Assembly (NCBI GenBank): GCA_019090895.1
Contig: JAHRVB010000091.1
Span: 18,298-82,297, forward strand
Direction of reading: 5' to 3'
DNA from: Kangiellaceae bacterium
Lineage (GTDB): Bacteria; Pseudomonadota; Gammaproteobacteria; Enterobacterales; Kangiellaceae
Length of the DNA stretch: 64,000 nucleotides
In this document: positions 18,157 to 27,141 of the stretch, one piece after another
Numbering within the stretch: the stretch's first letter is position 1
Layout of the letters: each line of letters begins with the position of its first letter
The notes under the pieces: model-generated
Database searches by the model: none
Told to the model about the DNA's origin: nothing
Seen by the model: the letters and a program-made list of their open reading frames with translations, nothing else
Made by a program: the position numbers and the translations under genes

Positions 18157-19632
18157 TTAAGCTTCGATATCTATCCATTCACGCTTGTCTTTCGCGATCA
18201 GCTCATCGGCCTCAGCTGGTCCCCATGTTCCCGCACGATACAAATGCGGAACGACATCGTTTTTCTGCCAATAATCAATTATCGGATCAACCCAATGCCA
18301 AGCCGCACTACCTTCATCGCGATGGATAAATAAAGAAGCATTGCCTGCAATTGCATCGAGTAACAAGCGTTTGTATCCAAAACTCTTGAAACCTTGTGAA
18401 GTCTCTGTGAAGTTGAGATCAAGCTTTACCGGTTTCAAAACAGTCTTAAGTTGGGTCATATCTTTGGCCATCAACAATAACTGCATTCTTTCTTCAGGTT
18501 GTAATTGGATGATCAGTCGATTCGGTACGAGCGGACCAGCATCTCCACCAAATGCATTATGAGAGACATCCTTAAATTGAATAACAATTTCTGCGCTCCT
18601 TCTTTTTAATCGCTTACCGGTTCGTAAGTAAAAAGGAACTTTCGCCCAACGCCAATTATCGATATTAGCTCTAATCGCAACAAATGTTTCGGTAAGGCTA
18701 GTGCCTGAGCCTAGCTCTTCTAAGTAGCCCGGTTCTAATTTGTCATCGACATTACCAGCCACGTATTGACCTCTAACAGTATATCTCTGCACTGCATCGC
18801 CAGTGATAGGTCTTAGTGCTTGCAATACTTTAATTTTTTCGTTGCGAATATTGTTGGCCCCCATTTTATTAGGGGATTCCATAGCAACTAAGCCTAAGAG
18901 TTGTAGTAGATGGTTTTGAACCATGTCGCGCATCGCACCGGCGCCATCGTAAAAACCGGCTCGACCTTCTAAACCGACTTTCTCATTAATACTGATTTGA
19001 ATATGGTCGATCGATTTCGAATCCCAAAACTGTTCGAACAGGGAATTACTAAACCTAAGCGCGAGGAGGTTTTGAACCGTTTCCTTACCTAAGTAATGGT
19101 CGATTCTATAAATTTGTTCTTCTTCAAAATGCTCTGCTATTTTTTGATTGATGGCTTCTGCTGATACTTGGTCATATCCAATTGGTTTCTCGACAACCAC
19201 TCTCGAGTTTTTAGACACTAAGCCTGCACGATCGATATTTTCGCAACAGTCGCCATAAATACTTGGAATAATAGCGAGGTAAAATATGCGGGATACTTCT
19301 TCCCGCCCTTCAAAGTAAGGAATCAGCTCTTGCCAGCCTTTGTTGTAATCTGCTACATCAACGATGATAGGGACAATGCACTGTTCAAATTGTTTAAATT
19401 GTTTTTCATCAAATTCATCCTTTAGCATGAATTTTTTAAATGCGGTTTTTATTTTCGATACCGTATTATCAAAATCTTCTTGCTTTCTAGAGCTTACAAA
19501 AATCCGTGAATCACTCGGGATCTCTTTCTCCATAAACGCTCGGAACATTGACGGTAAAAGCTTGCGCAGTGATAAATCACCAGTGCCGCCAAATAAAACT
19601 AAATCAAATGGTTTGTCTAATACTGTTGTCAA
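18157..19632 (-). CDS. zwf: Glucose-6-phosphate 1-dehydrogenase
   Basis: Zwf oxidises glucose-6-phosphate with NADP and feeds both the ED and pentose phosphate routes. The 491-aa protein has the nucleotide motif GGTGDLSLRKL at residues 15-25 and the active-site signature RIDHYLGKE at 176-184. Length matches E. coli Zwf (491). It is the second gene of the operon, 45 bases after edd, with no promoter or operator evident in that gap, so it probably depends on the edd promoter. Confidence 0.97.
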   Translation of the reverse strand: MTTVLDKPFDLVLFGGTGDLSLRKLLPSMFRAFMEKEIPSDSRIFVSSRKQEDFDNTVSKIKTAFKKFMLKDEFDEKQFKQFEQCIVPIIVDVADYNKGWQELIPYFEGREEVSRIFYLAIIPSIYGDCCENIDRAGLVSKNSRVVVEKPIGYDQVSAEAINQKIAEHFEEEQIYRIDHYLGKETVQNLLALRFSNSLFEQFWDSKSIDHIQISINEKVGLEGRAGFYDGAGAMRDMVQNHLLQLLGLVAMESPNKMGANNIRNEKIKVLQALRPITGDAVQRYTVRGQYVAGNVDDKLEPGYLEELGSGTSLTETFVAIRANIDNWRWAKVPFYLRTGKRLKRRSAEIVIQFKDVSHNAFGGDAGPLVPNRLIIQLQPEERMQLLLMAKDMTQLKTVLKPVKLDLNFTETSQGFKSFGYKRLLLDAIAGNASLFIHRDEGSAAWHWVDPIIDYWQKNDVVPHLYRAGTWGPAEADELIAKDKREWIDIEA

Positions 19633-19677
19633 AATACTGTTCTCTTAATTAGATTAGAATTTCTTTTAATTCTTGAG

Positions 19678-21546
19678 TTAACCTAAACTGCTGGCGCCAT
19701 ATTCGGCGCTGGTCACATTTCTTCTGAAATTGGAAAACAACTCTCGTCCCATACCAAATTGGTCATCATCATTGGGTTTGTTAGCTTGGGTACGTTTGGC
19801 AAGTTCATTATCTTTGACTAATAACTCTAGCCTTCCTTCATTAGCATCGAGTCTAATCCTATCGCCATTGGCAATTTTTCCAATTAGGCCGCCATCGAGA
19901 GCTTCTGGTACAAGATGAATTGCTGCAGGTACTTTTCCTGAGGCTCCTGACATTCGTCCGTCGGTGACTAATGCAACAGAAAATCCGGCGTCTTGCAATG
20001 AACCCAAAATAGGAGTCAATTTGTGAAGCTCTGGCATGCCGTTAGCTTTTGGTCCTTGAAAGCGAATCACAGCTACAAAGTTTTTTTGCAACTTGCCTTG
20101 TTTAAATAATTTAACTAAATCGTTTTGGTCATCAACTACCACAGCTTCAGCGTCAACGATTAAGCGGTCATCTGAAACAGATGATGTTTTGATGACAGAG
20201 CGGCCTAAATTACCTGTTAATAACTGCAGTCCACCGTGTTGACTAAACGCTTTCTTGGCTGGACTCAAAACAGATTCGTCAAGACTGTCTTTAGGCGCTG
20301 CTTTCCATTGAACTAATTTGGCTGGCGATTTGACGTCGCTGTTTTGTCTAAAAATTTCGGCTTGATTATTCTCAACTAATTCAGGCTCTTCAAAATACTG
20401 ACTCAAGCCTTTTCCTAGTATGGTATATACATCTTGATGCAAGTATCCGGCTGCGCTCAATTCACGCATCAAAAATGGCATGCCACCGGCTGCTTGAAAA
20501 TGGTTGATGTCTGCGCTGCCATTGGGATAGATTCGGCAAAGTAATGGCACCGTCGCTGATATGTCCGCCATATCTTGCCAATCAACGATAATGCCTGCGG
20601 CCCGCGCTATTGCGATTATATGAATGGCATGATTAGTCGAACCGCCCGTTGCAAATAAACCAACCAAACCATTTACGATCGTCTTTTCGGTAATTATTTT
20701 GTAGAGAGGTACTCGTTTGTCTTTGTTTTGTTGAATGTTGTTTATCAATACTTCAACCGCTTTGCTGGACAAGCAGTCTCTTAACTCTGTATTAGGTGGT
20801 ATAAAGGAAGAACCGGGAAGATGTAACCCCATAATCTCCATTAACATCTGGTTGCTATTGGCTGTTCCGTAAAACGTGCAGGTGCCATCGCCATGGTATG
20901 ATGCACTTTCTGAAGCGAGTAACTCTTTACGCCCAACTTTACCTTCTGCATACGCTTGTCTTGTTTTTGCTTTGGCGTCATTGCTTTGTCTAGTCGACAT
21001 TGGGCCGGCTGGCAAAAAGATAGTCGGTAAGTGACCAAAGCTTAAAGCGCCGATTAACAGTCCTGGAACGATCTTATCGCAAACACCTAAGCAAATGGTT
21101 CCGTCGAACATATCATGAGACAACGAGACAGCGGTGGCCATCGCGATAAGATCACGACTAAAAAGTGACAGCTCCATTCCAGATTGACCTTGAGTAACCC
21201 CATCACACATTGCTGGTACACCACCAGCTACTTGAGCGGTGACGCCTAAACGAGAGGCTGTGCCTTTAATTAAGTCTGGATAAGTTCGGTAGGGGTGATG
21301 TGCAGACAACATATCGTTGTATGAACTGATGATGGCGAGGTTCGGAGCGTCTTCTTTGGCAATAATTGATTTGTCTGTGGCGTTACATGAGGCCATACCA
21401 TGTGCCAGATTGCCGCAACTTAAAGCAGAGCGAGTCCGTTTATTGCTAGTAGCAGCGGCCATTCTATCCAGATATTTATCTCGTGTTGGCTTACTCTTAT
21501 CGATAATAGTCTGGGTAATACGATCTATACTGTCTGCTAATGTCAT
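19678..21546 (-). CDS. edd: Phosphogluconate dehydratase
   Basis: Edd is an iron-sulfur dehydratase that converts 6-phosphogluconate to KDPG. The 622-aa protein (E. coli 603) has the IlvD/Edd blocks [20 protein letters not shown] and [17 protein letters not shown] with the cluster Cys residues, and [18 protein letters not shown] near the end. It is the first gene of the ED operon. A strong -35/-10 pair overlapped by a perfect 14-base palindrome lies about 110 bases upstream, so LacI-type repression of the whole operon is likely. Confidence 0.97.
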   Translation of the reverse strand: MTLADSIDRITQTIIDKSKPTRDKYLDRMAAATSNKRTRSALSCGNLAHGMASCNATDKSIIAKEDAPNLAIISSYNDMLSAHHPYRTYPDLIKGTASRLGVTAQVAGGVPAMCDGVTQGQSGMELSLFSRDLIAMATAVSLSHDMFDGTICLGVCDKIVPGLLIGALSFGHLPTIFLPAGPMSTRQSNDAKAKTRQAYAEGKVGRKELLASESASYHGDGTCTFYGTANSNQMLMEIMGLHLPGSSFIPPNTELRDCLSSKAVEVLINNIQQNKDKRVPLYKIITEKTIVNGLVGLFATGGSTNHAIHIIAIARAAGIIVDWQDMADISATVPLLCRIYPNGSADINHFQAAGGMPFLMRELSAAGYLHQDVYTILGKGLSQYFEEPELVENNQAEIFRQNSDVKSPAKLVQWKAAPKDSLDESVLSPAKKAFSQHGGLQLLTGNLGRSVIKTSSVSDDRLIVDAEAVVVDDQNDLVKLFKQGKLQKNFVAVIRFQGPKANGMPELHKLTPILGSLQDAGFSVALVTDGRMSGASGKVPAAIHLVPEALDGGLIGKIANGDRIRLDANEGRLELLVKDNELAKRTQANKPNDDDQFGMGRELFSNFRRNVTSAEYGASSLG

Positions 21547-21645
21547 TAAAATGTCTCTATTATGGCTCTTACTTGTTCTTTAAAGCTGGTTTGATTAGGT
21601 TTGGAGCAAGGATGTTATCTAAGGTCATGTATTACGGGTTATGTG

Positions 21646-21675
21646 TATTAACTCACGGGCTGACACCGGTGTCAA
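21646..21675 (-). promoter_or_regulatory. Candidate sigma-70 promoter of the ED operon
   Basis: On the minus strand a perfect -35 TTGACA (21670-21675) is followed after 18 bases by TTAATA (21646-21651). The operator palindrome at 21661-21674 covers most of the -35 and part of the spacer, which suits repression. The leader to the edd ATG would be about 90 bases. Confidence 0.6.
21661..21674. promoter_or_regulatory. LacI-type operator palindrome, edd
   Basis: TGACACCGGTGTCA is a perfect 14-base palindrome with a central CpG, the step into which LacI-family hinge helices insert. A near copy lies in front of glk (24119-24132). The likely binder is one of the two LacI-family proteins encoded at 21954-22985 and 24277-25323. 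Confidence 0.75.
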
Positions 21676-21953
21676 GTGGTTTGGGGAGATTACAATTTAT
21701 CGATCTATAGCAATAGGCTTCACTAATGAATTTGTTATCTCTTATAAAGTGTTTTGGTGTAATTATTCAATAGGTTAAACACGTGCTAACGGGAAGGGAA
21801 GTGTAGCTATTGTAATAAAAGCAATCGATTGACTAAATGGGCATGGTTAATCTAAATTCGAACCCAAGCAGTCAGCGATTTTCATACATCTTACTTATTT
21901 GTAGCAAGTATCCAAACCGGCAATACAGAGCTTGGACTGAAGAAATAGAAATT

Positions 21954-22985
21954 TTACGTGATGAAATTAATTTTGGGAGCGGGTGCACTGGATTCTCTAA
22001 CGATTAATTCGTCTTTAAAAGTAATGGTTCTATTTTCCAATGGTTTATTTCTAATGCCGCGAATCAACATTCTAACGGCTTCATCTGCCATTTCTGTAAT
22101 TGGTTGTTTTATTGTGGTCAAAGATGGCCAGATATATCGAGAAGCAGGAGCGTTATCAAATCCAGTAACTGTTAAATCGTTAGGAATTGATAGATTTTTT
22201 TGTGTCGCAACTTTAACAATACCAGCGGCCATGTAGTCATTTGATGCAAAAATAGCTGTCGGACGATTGTTAAGCGAAAGTAATTTTCGAGCACAGTTTT
22301 CGCCGGACTCAAAGCTAAAGTAGCCTTGTTGAATATAATCATCTTGAATAGGAAGTCCAGCTTCTTCCATGGCTCTTTGATAGCCTAACAACCGTTCATG
22401 GGAAGCCGCGTGGTCGGGATGACCCATTATTATTGCAATGTTGGTATGTCCAAGTGAAACCAGATACCGACACATTTCGTAGGACGCTTCGGCATCGTTA
22501 CTATAAACACTGGGTGTGGTGGTTATTTGAACATCGCCCCCAATACGAATAGTAGGGATTCTTTTGGTCGTTAAAAAATCCAATAATGGTTTCATATCAG
22601 AAAAAGGGGGCGTAAGAATAATACCGTCTAGATTCGCGCTGATGAGACCTCTTTCCAAATTAGTTAATAAATAGTCGCTTTCATGATCTTCTGGATAAAT
22701 GATTAAGTTATAACCATCCGCCTTACAGCGCTCCAATGCGCCGCTTTGAATTTTTGAAACAAAACTGTTGTACAGATTGGCATAGACCAAACCAATTAAG
22801 AATGATTGATTGCTGGCGAGCGCTCGTGCTTGTTGATTGGGTCGATATCCAAGTGCATCAAATGCATTTTGCACCTTAACCTTAGTATCGGGACTAACAT
22901 TCAACTCATTATTCAGCACCCGAGATATCGTTTTCTTGGATACCCCAGCATGTTTGGCTACGTCATTAATCGTTACTTTCTTCAA
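21954..22985 (-). CDS. LacI-family transcriptional regulator, glucokinase-linked
   Basis: This protein of about 343 aa has an N-terminal helix-turn-helix (VTINDVAKHAGVSKKTISRVLN), the hinge RPNQQARALASNQS, and a periplasmic-binding-protein-like effector domain (DGIILTPPF, AIFASNDYMAAGIV, VTGFDNAPASRYIWPSLTTIKQP). The start is the TTG at 22985, with GAGAG eight bases upstream, giving the canonical MKKVTINDVAKHAG. A TTG at 23000 is an alternative. It lies 116 bases after glk on the same strand, so the two probably share a transcript. It is a good candidate for control of glk and the ED operon through the CCGG palindromes. The effector is unknown. Confidence 0.9.
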   Translation of the reverse strand: MKKVTINDVAKHAGVSKKTISRVLNNELNVSPDTKVKVQNAFDALGYRPNQQARALASNQSFLIGLVYANLYNSFVSKIQSGALERCKADGYNLIIYPEDHESDYLLTNLERGLISANLDGIILTPPFSDMKPLLDFLTTKRIPTIRIGGDVQITTTPSVYSNDAEASYEMCRYLVSLGHTNIAIIMGHPDHAASHERLLGYQRAMEEAGLPIQDDYIQQGYFSFESGENCARKLLSLNNRPTAIFASNDYMAAGIVKVATQKNLSIPNDLTVTGFDNAPASRYIWPSLTTIKQPITEMADEAVRMLIRGIRNKPLENRTITFKDELIVRESSAPAPKINFIT

Positions 22986-23101
22986 TGATATTACTCTCAA
23001 TTTTCTTTAAGGAGATAACTTTAAACAGTCGTCTAAATTGACCAGTTTATTGCTCTATCAGCCAACATGAACAACTCGGCTTGAAGGCTATATTGTTCGG
23101 A

Positions 23102-24073
23102 CTATTGTTGGTCAAAATAGGCCGCAGCTCCTAATAACGCTGAATTTCCTTCCGTTACTAAATTTACCGGAATGTCCTCTAAGATAGTTCGTAATTGGCC
23201 TTTGTTGACAAATTCTTTCATAAAATCGCTGGATTGAAGGAAATCACTGAATCTCATCAGTATTCCTCCGCCCAAATATACGCCGCCATTTGCTCCTAGA
23301 GTCAGTGCTAAATCGCCCGTTACCTGACCTAACCAATTGCAAAACAACAGCAAGGTTCGATAACTTGCTGACGATGAATCAGTAAGCGCAAGACGGACAA
23401 TATCAGGTGCAGTTAGAGGGTCCATACCGTTATCTTCAACCGCAGTAAGTGCGCGATAAAGGTTAGCTAGACCAGGCCCTGAAAATACAGTTTCAACTGA
23501 TACATGATCGAACTCTTTATTAAGTTGGCTTACGATTTCAGATTGCAACGGGTTTTTTGAAGCCAAGGTTATATGACCGCCTTCTGTTGGTAGCACATTC
23601 CATTTTCCTTGACTAAAAATTAAGCCTGCCATACCAAATCCCGTACCCGGACCTAATACAGCAAGAGGTAAGTTTTCTGAATCAACGCCAGGGTTGAGGT
23701 TTATTAGACTTTTCTTATCAACAAACGGCGTCGCAAATGCGTGTGCAGCAAAATCGTTGATAATTTTAAGATGGTTTAGATTTAAGCTTTTTTCAACGGC
23801 TGAACGAGAAAAATCCCAGTCTAAATTAGTCAGTCGAATTTTGTCACCATTCACTGGTCCCGCAATGGCAAGGCACGCACCAGAGAGTTTCGACTCACTA
23901 ATTTCGTTCATATAATGAAAAGTTGCATCGTCAATATTTTGGAAGTCACCGCTAGGAAAAGTCAGTTGCGCCTCGATGTTGTAATTCGAGTTAGCAGAAC
24001 GGGATGATACAAGTCCGAAACGGGCGTTAGTACCACCGATATCGGCAACAATGTATGGATATTCTGTAGTCAT
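23102..24073 (-). CDS. glk: Glucokinase
   Basis: Glk phosphorylates free glucose with ATP in the cytoplasm, linking the alpha-glucan locus to the ED operon. The 323-aa protein matches the bacterial Glk family: IVADIGGTNARFGL at the N-terminus (phosphate loop), VLGPGTGFGMAGLI, LPTEGGHITLAS and GGVYLGGGI. The start is ATG at 24073. Its upstream region holds a near-perfect operator and a candidate promoter. A lacI-type gene follows on the same strand. Confidence 0.95.
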   Translation of the reverse strand: MTTEYPYIVADIGGTNARFGLVSSRSANSNYNIEAQLTFPSGDFQNIDDATFHYMNEISESKLSGACLAIAGPVNGDKIRLTNLDWDFSRSAVEKSLNLNHLKIINDFAAHAFATPFVDKKSLINLNPGVDSENLPLAVLGPGTGFGMAGLIFSQGKWNVLPTEGGHITLASKNPLQSEIVSQLNKEFDHVSVETVFSGPGLANLYRALTAVEDNGMDPLTAPDIVRLALTDSSSASYRTLLLFCNWLGQVTGDLALTLGANGGVYLGGGILMRFSDFLQSSDFMKEFVNKGQLRTILEDIPVNLVTEGNSALLGAAAYFDQQ

Positions 24074-24118
24074 TCAAAGATCTCTGTCAGTCTGGAATAA
24101 TAGCGTGATTGACGATAA

Positions 24119-24132
24119 TGATACCGGTGTCA
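24119..24132. promoter_or_regulatory. LacI-type operator palindrome, glk
   Basis: TGATACCGGTGTCA differs from the edd box by one base, and the symmetry extends to AATGA...TCATT (24117-24134). On the minus strand it overlaps a possible promoter, TTGACA, 18 bases, TATCAT, so binding would block glk transcription. The same spot is about 145 bases upstream of the divergent lacI gene. Confidence 0.7.
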
Positions 24133-24253
24133 TTGTGGTTTTGTCAAAGACGAATAGGTTAATCATGTCGATTAATGTCGAATTCCTTTGCGCTGTTCTT
24201 TCTAGTGAATTAATATCAAGCATATTTTGTTTCCGCTACAAGTGATTGTAAAT

Positions 24254-24265
24254 TAAACCGGTTTA
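24254..24265. promoter_or_regulatory. LacI-type operator palindrome over the leader of the second lacI gene
   Basis: TAAACCGGTTTA is a perfect 12-base palindrome ending just before the AGAGGA ribosome site of the 24277 gene. It shares the ACCGGT core with the edd and glk boxes but has different flanks. This suggests autoregulation, possibly by a different LacI protein. Confidence 0.6.
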
Positions 24266-24276
24266 GAGGATTGTTG

Positions 24277-25323
24277 GTGTCAACTCAAGATTCAGCTAAA
24301 AATAAAGCGACTTCAATCGATATAGCTTATCGTGCGGGAGTATCTCAATCGACAGTCTCTCGGGCTTTGCGTAACAGTGAATTAGTCAATTTGGAGACAA
24401 GAAACAAGATAAAAGCAATTGCCAAAGAGCTAAATTATAAAGTTGATAAAAATGCCAGTAATTTAAGAACAAAACAAAGTACTACGCTGGCATTATTACT
24501 GTTTGAAGATCCAACCACCGATGATTCGCAAATAAACCCTTTCTTTCTTTCGATGCTAGGCAGTATAACCCGAGCATGTGCTTCGGAAGGTTACGATCTA
24601 CTAGTTTCATTTCAGCAGTTGAGTAATGACTGGCAGGCCGATTTTGAAGATTGCCATAAAGCTGATGGCATCATATTACTTGGCTACGGTGATTTCGAAG
24701 CATACCAAGATAAGTTAGTTCAGTTAGAACAGCAGGGGACCCATTTTGTGCTTTGGGGGGCTGGAGAAAGTAAATCACACGGAATCGTTATTGGGTGTGA
24801 CAATTTCAGGGGCGGTGCGGATTTAACCGAACACTTAATTACACTCGGGCGCAAAAATATCGCCTTCTTAGGCGGAGTTACTACGGGTAGTCCTGAGTTC
24901 TTAGATCGCTATAACGGTTGCCGCAGTGCAATTGAAACTTCTCGATTACTATATAATCCTAAACTTCAATTTGAAGCTATTTCTACAGAACTTTCTGGAT
25001 ACGATGCGGCGATTCAGTTAATTGCTTCTGGCGAGAAGTTCGATGCTGTGTTTTGTGCCAGCGACTTGATTGCGGTAGGTGCTATCAAGGCATTAAGAGA
25101 AAAAGATTATAATGTTCCAGATGATATCGCTGTTGTTGGTTATGATGATATTCCGTTAGCGGAATATGTAAGACCTTCTTTAACTACTGCACATCAAGAT
25201 ACCAAAACAGCGGGAGAAGTTTTAGTTAAAAACCTAATTAGATTGATTAATAATGAACCCGCACAAGGTGAAGTTTTACAAGCGAAAGTCATTATTCGTG
25301 AGTCTTGTGGGAGTCAATTGTAA
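24277..25323 (+). CDS. LacI-family transcriptional regulator, divergent from glk
   Basis: This protein of about 348 aa has a helix-turn-helix (SIDIAYRAGVSQSTVSRALRN), a hinge NASNLRTKQS and an effector domain (DGIILLGYG, DAVFCASDLIAVGAI, VVGYDDIPLAEYVRPSLTTAHQ). The GTG at 24277 is favoured because AGAGGA lies six bases upstream. TTG codons at 24271 and 24274 are too close to that site. It sits between glk and the maltodextrin locus, which makes it a candidate for either the CCGG or the ACGT-centred operators. The sequence does not decide which. It has a palindrome in its own leader. Confidence 0.9.
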   Translation: MSTQDSAKNKATSIDIAYRAGVSQSTVSRALRNSELVNLETRNKIKAIAKELNYKVDKNASNLRTKQSTTLALLLFEDPTTDDSQINPFFLSMLGSITRACASEGYDLLVSFQQLSNDWQADFEDCHKADGIILLGYGDFEAYQDKLVQLEQQGTHFVLWGAGESKSHGIVIGCDNFRGGADLTEHLITLGRKNIAFLGGVTTGSPEFLDRYNGCRSAIETSRLLYNPKLQFEAISTELSGYDAAIQLIASGEKFDAVFCASDLIAVGAIKALREKDYNVPDDIAVVGYDDIPLAEYVRPSLTTAHQDTKTAGEVLVKNLIRLINNEPAQGEVLQAKVIIRESCGSQL

Positions 25324-25370
25324 TAGCAAACAACTGACTCTGCTTTGTAGGATTTACCAAGTTAGATTGA

Positions 25371-27065
25371 TTATTTCATTCTTTGGTTAGCAAGAGCTAT
25401 CAATTCAATATTTTTGTTCTTTTGATTCAGTAGTAGTACTTTCATATCGTGTGGTTCTACTTTAACTGAAAGAGTAGCGTTCTCGTCTAACGAAAAAAAT
25501 TGTTCAGTTTTCGCGTCGACCCACTTACCGTTTGATAACATCTTATTAATTTCGAAAACCTCAGCTTTCTCACCTTTGTTTAGCAGTACCAAGGCGGTTT
25601 GATTTTTTCCATGATGTTCAAAGATTCGATAAAATGAAGCTTTGTTTTTAGAAAGTTCGATGTTGATTTGCAACCCTTTCTGAAGTGCGATTGATCGCTT
25701 TCTTATATTTCCAATTTGAGTCAAAGACTGATGTATTCGACTATTTGGTGCACTCTTTATATTTTTAGAACCGAAATAATTTCGATTGCCTTGATGCTCT
25801 AATTTTCCCGCCATAAAACCAACTTCCGAACCGTAATAAACGACCGGTATTCCTCGTGCGGTAAATAACCAATTATGTGCATCAATAAAGCCGTTTTCCG
25901 TGGCATTTAAACGGGACATATCATGGTTGTCATAATAGGTCATTAATTCGTACGGATTCGCATACGGGCCGTCTTCAAGATATAAATAGGCGTCTAATTC
26001 TGCAAAGTCACTATCTGGATTTTCAAAGACTTTTAGCATCGATTCTCTACCGGGAAAATCAAGCACACTTAGCGCACCATTTTTTTCCAAAGTATGTTGT
26101 GCAATAAAGTCGGCATCGAATGAAAAGCTTTCTGCAAACATAAAAAAGTTATTGTGCTTGTCACGAATCCTGTCTGAAAAACGCTTCCAAAAATGATGTG
26201 GCATATGCTTGATCGTATCGATCCGAAATGCCGATGCGCCTTGGTCAATCCAATGTAAATAAGCTTTTGAAAAATAGTCGAGGACTGCAGGATTATTCTC
26301 ATTTAAATCCGACAATTGCATGATGTCTTTCTTTGTATTGTAAAACTGATGAAGAGGATTGTTCACGTCAAGTTCTTCTGGAGAAAGGTTTTGGTGATCA
26401 GCGACGAGCTTGCCGTTTGGTCCAAATAACTTACCATATTTACCTTGGGTACTTTGATTAAGAGTGAATGCAGGAGAGCCGTGATTTGTCACTATGTCTA
26501 AAACAGTTTTAATTCCAAAATTGTCTTTTAACTGTGTTGTTAATTGTTTGAAGGATAAATCTGATGAAGGTAAATGTTCGTCGACCTTAAAAAAATTGGA
26601 ACCCCAATATCCGTGATATGCTGATTTACCACCGTCTTTGAATGCGCCGCCAAACTCGATTGTTTCACCGCCATTAAAGGCTGCGTCGGGTTGATCAACT
26701 ATTGGAGTTAACCAAATGGCAGTGAAACCCATGTCATGAATATAATCAGCATTGTTAAGGATCCCTTTAAAGTCTCCCCCCATATAACCGACGTAGGCTT
26801 TGTCTCCGTTGGGACCGGTTAATTCACCTCGAAAACTAGGAAACTCTCCACCTTGTTGTTCGAAATTATTACTGGGATCGCCATCGTCAAAACGGTCGGT
26901 CATTAAAAAATAAACGGATTCACTAGCAAAAGGTTCTAATGTGCCATAAAAACTAACTTGTTGTTTATTAGAACTTGTCACTGGAGTTACATTGCAACTC
27001 CCTAAAACAAGTATCGCACATGTGGATGAAGATAATTCTAAAATTCGTTTTAAATAGCGATTCAA
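25371..27065 (-). CDS. GH13 alpha-amylase family lipoprotein
   Basis: This is an alpha-glucan hydrolase of the GH13 family. From the TTG at 27065 (GGAG six bases upstream) the protein is 564 aa, beginning MNRYLKRILE with a lipobox LVLGSC, so it should be lipid-anchored. The (beta/alpha)8 motifs are DIVTNHGSP, GASAFRIDTIKHMP (nucleophile Asp), MFAESFS (acid Glu) and TYYDNHDMSR (stabiliser Asp). A C-terminal beta domain follows. It lies 77 bases downstream of the symporter gene, with which it probably forms a transcript. The exact product pattern (amylase, cyclomaltodextrinase or pullulanase-like) is open. A TTG at 27095 is an alternative start. Confidence 0.88.
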   Translation of the reverse strand: MNRYLKRILELSSSTCAILVLGSCNVTPVTSSNKQQVSFYGTLEPFASESVYFLMTDRFDDGDPSNNFEQQGGEFPSFRGELTGPNGDKAYVGYMGGDFKGILNNADYIHDMGFTAIWLTPIVDQPDAAFNGGETIEFGGAFKDGGKSAYHGYWGSNFFKVDEHLPSSDLSFKQLTTQLKDNFGIKTVLDIVTNHGSPAFTLNQSTQGKYGKLFGPNGKLVADHQNLSPEELDVNNPLHQFYNTKKDIMQLSDLNENNPAVLDYFSKAYLHWIDQGASAFRIDTIKHMPHHFWKRFSDRIRDKHNNFFMFAESFSFDADFIAQHTLEKNGALSVLDFPGRESMLKVFENPDSDFAELDAYLYLEDGPYANPYELMTYYDNHDMSRLNATENGFIDAHNWLFTARGIPVVYYGSEVGFMAGKLEHQGNRNYFGSKNIKSAPNSRIHQSLTQIGNIRKRSIALQKGLQINIELSKNKASFYRIFEHHGKNQTALVLLNKGEKAEVFEINKMLSNGKWVDAKTEQFFSLDENATLSVKVEPHDMKVLLLNQKNKNIELIALANQRMK

Positions 27066-27141
27066 ATTTGACTCCGGATAAGGGCGTAATGCCAAAGAAC
27101 TTATATTCTTTAAAGTTTAATTTTTGTTATGCAATAATTAA

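Larger units (their letters stand above)
21547..21953. other. 407-base intergenic region between edd and a lacI gene
   Basis: The edd-proximal part holds the candidate edd promoter and operator. The rest, up to the stop of the lacI-type gene at 21954, shows no ORF, hairpin with a T run or repeat that I can support. Transcripts leave and arrive on the minus strand, so this is leader plus read-through space. Confidence 0.6.
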
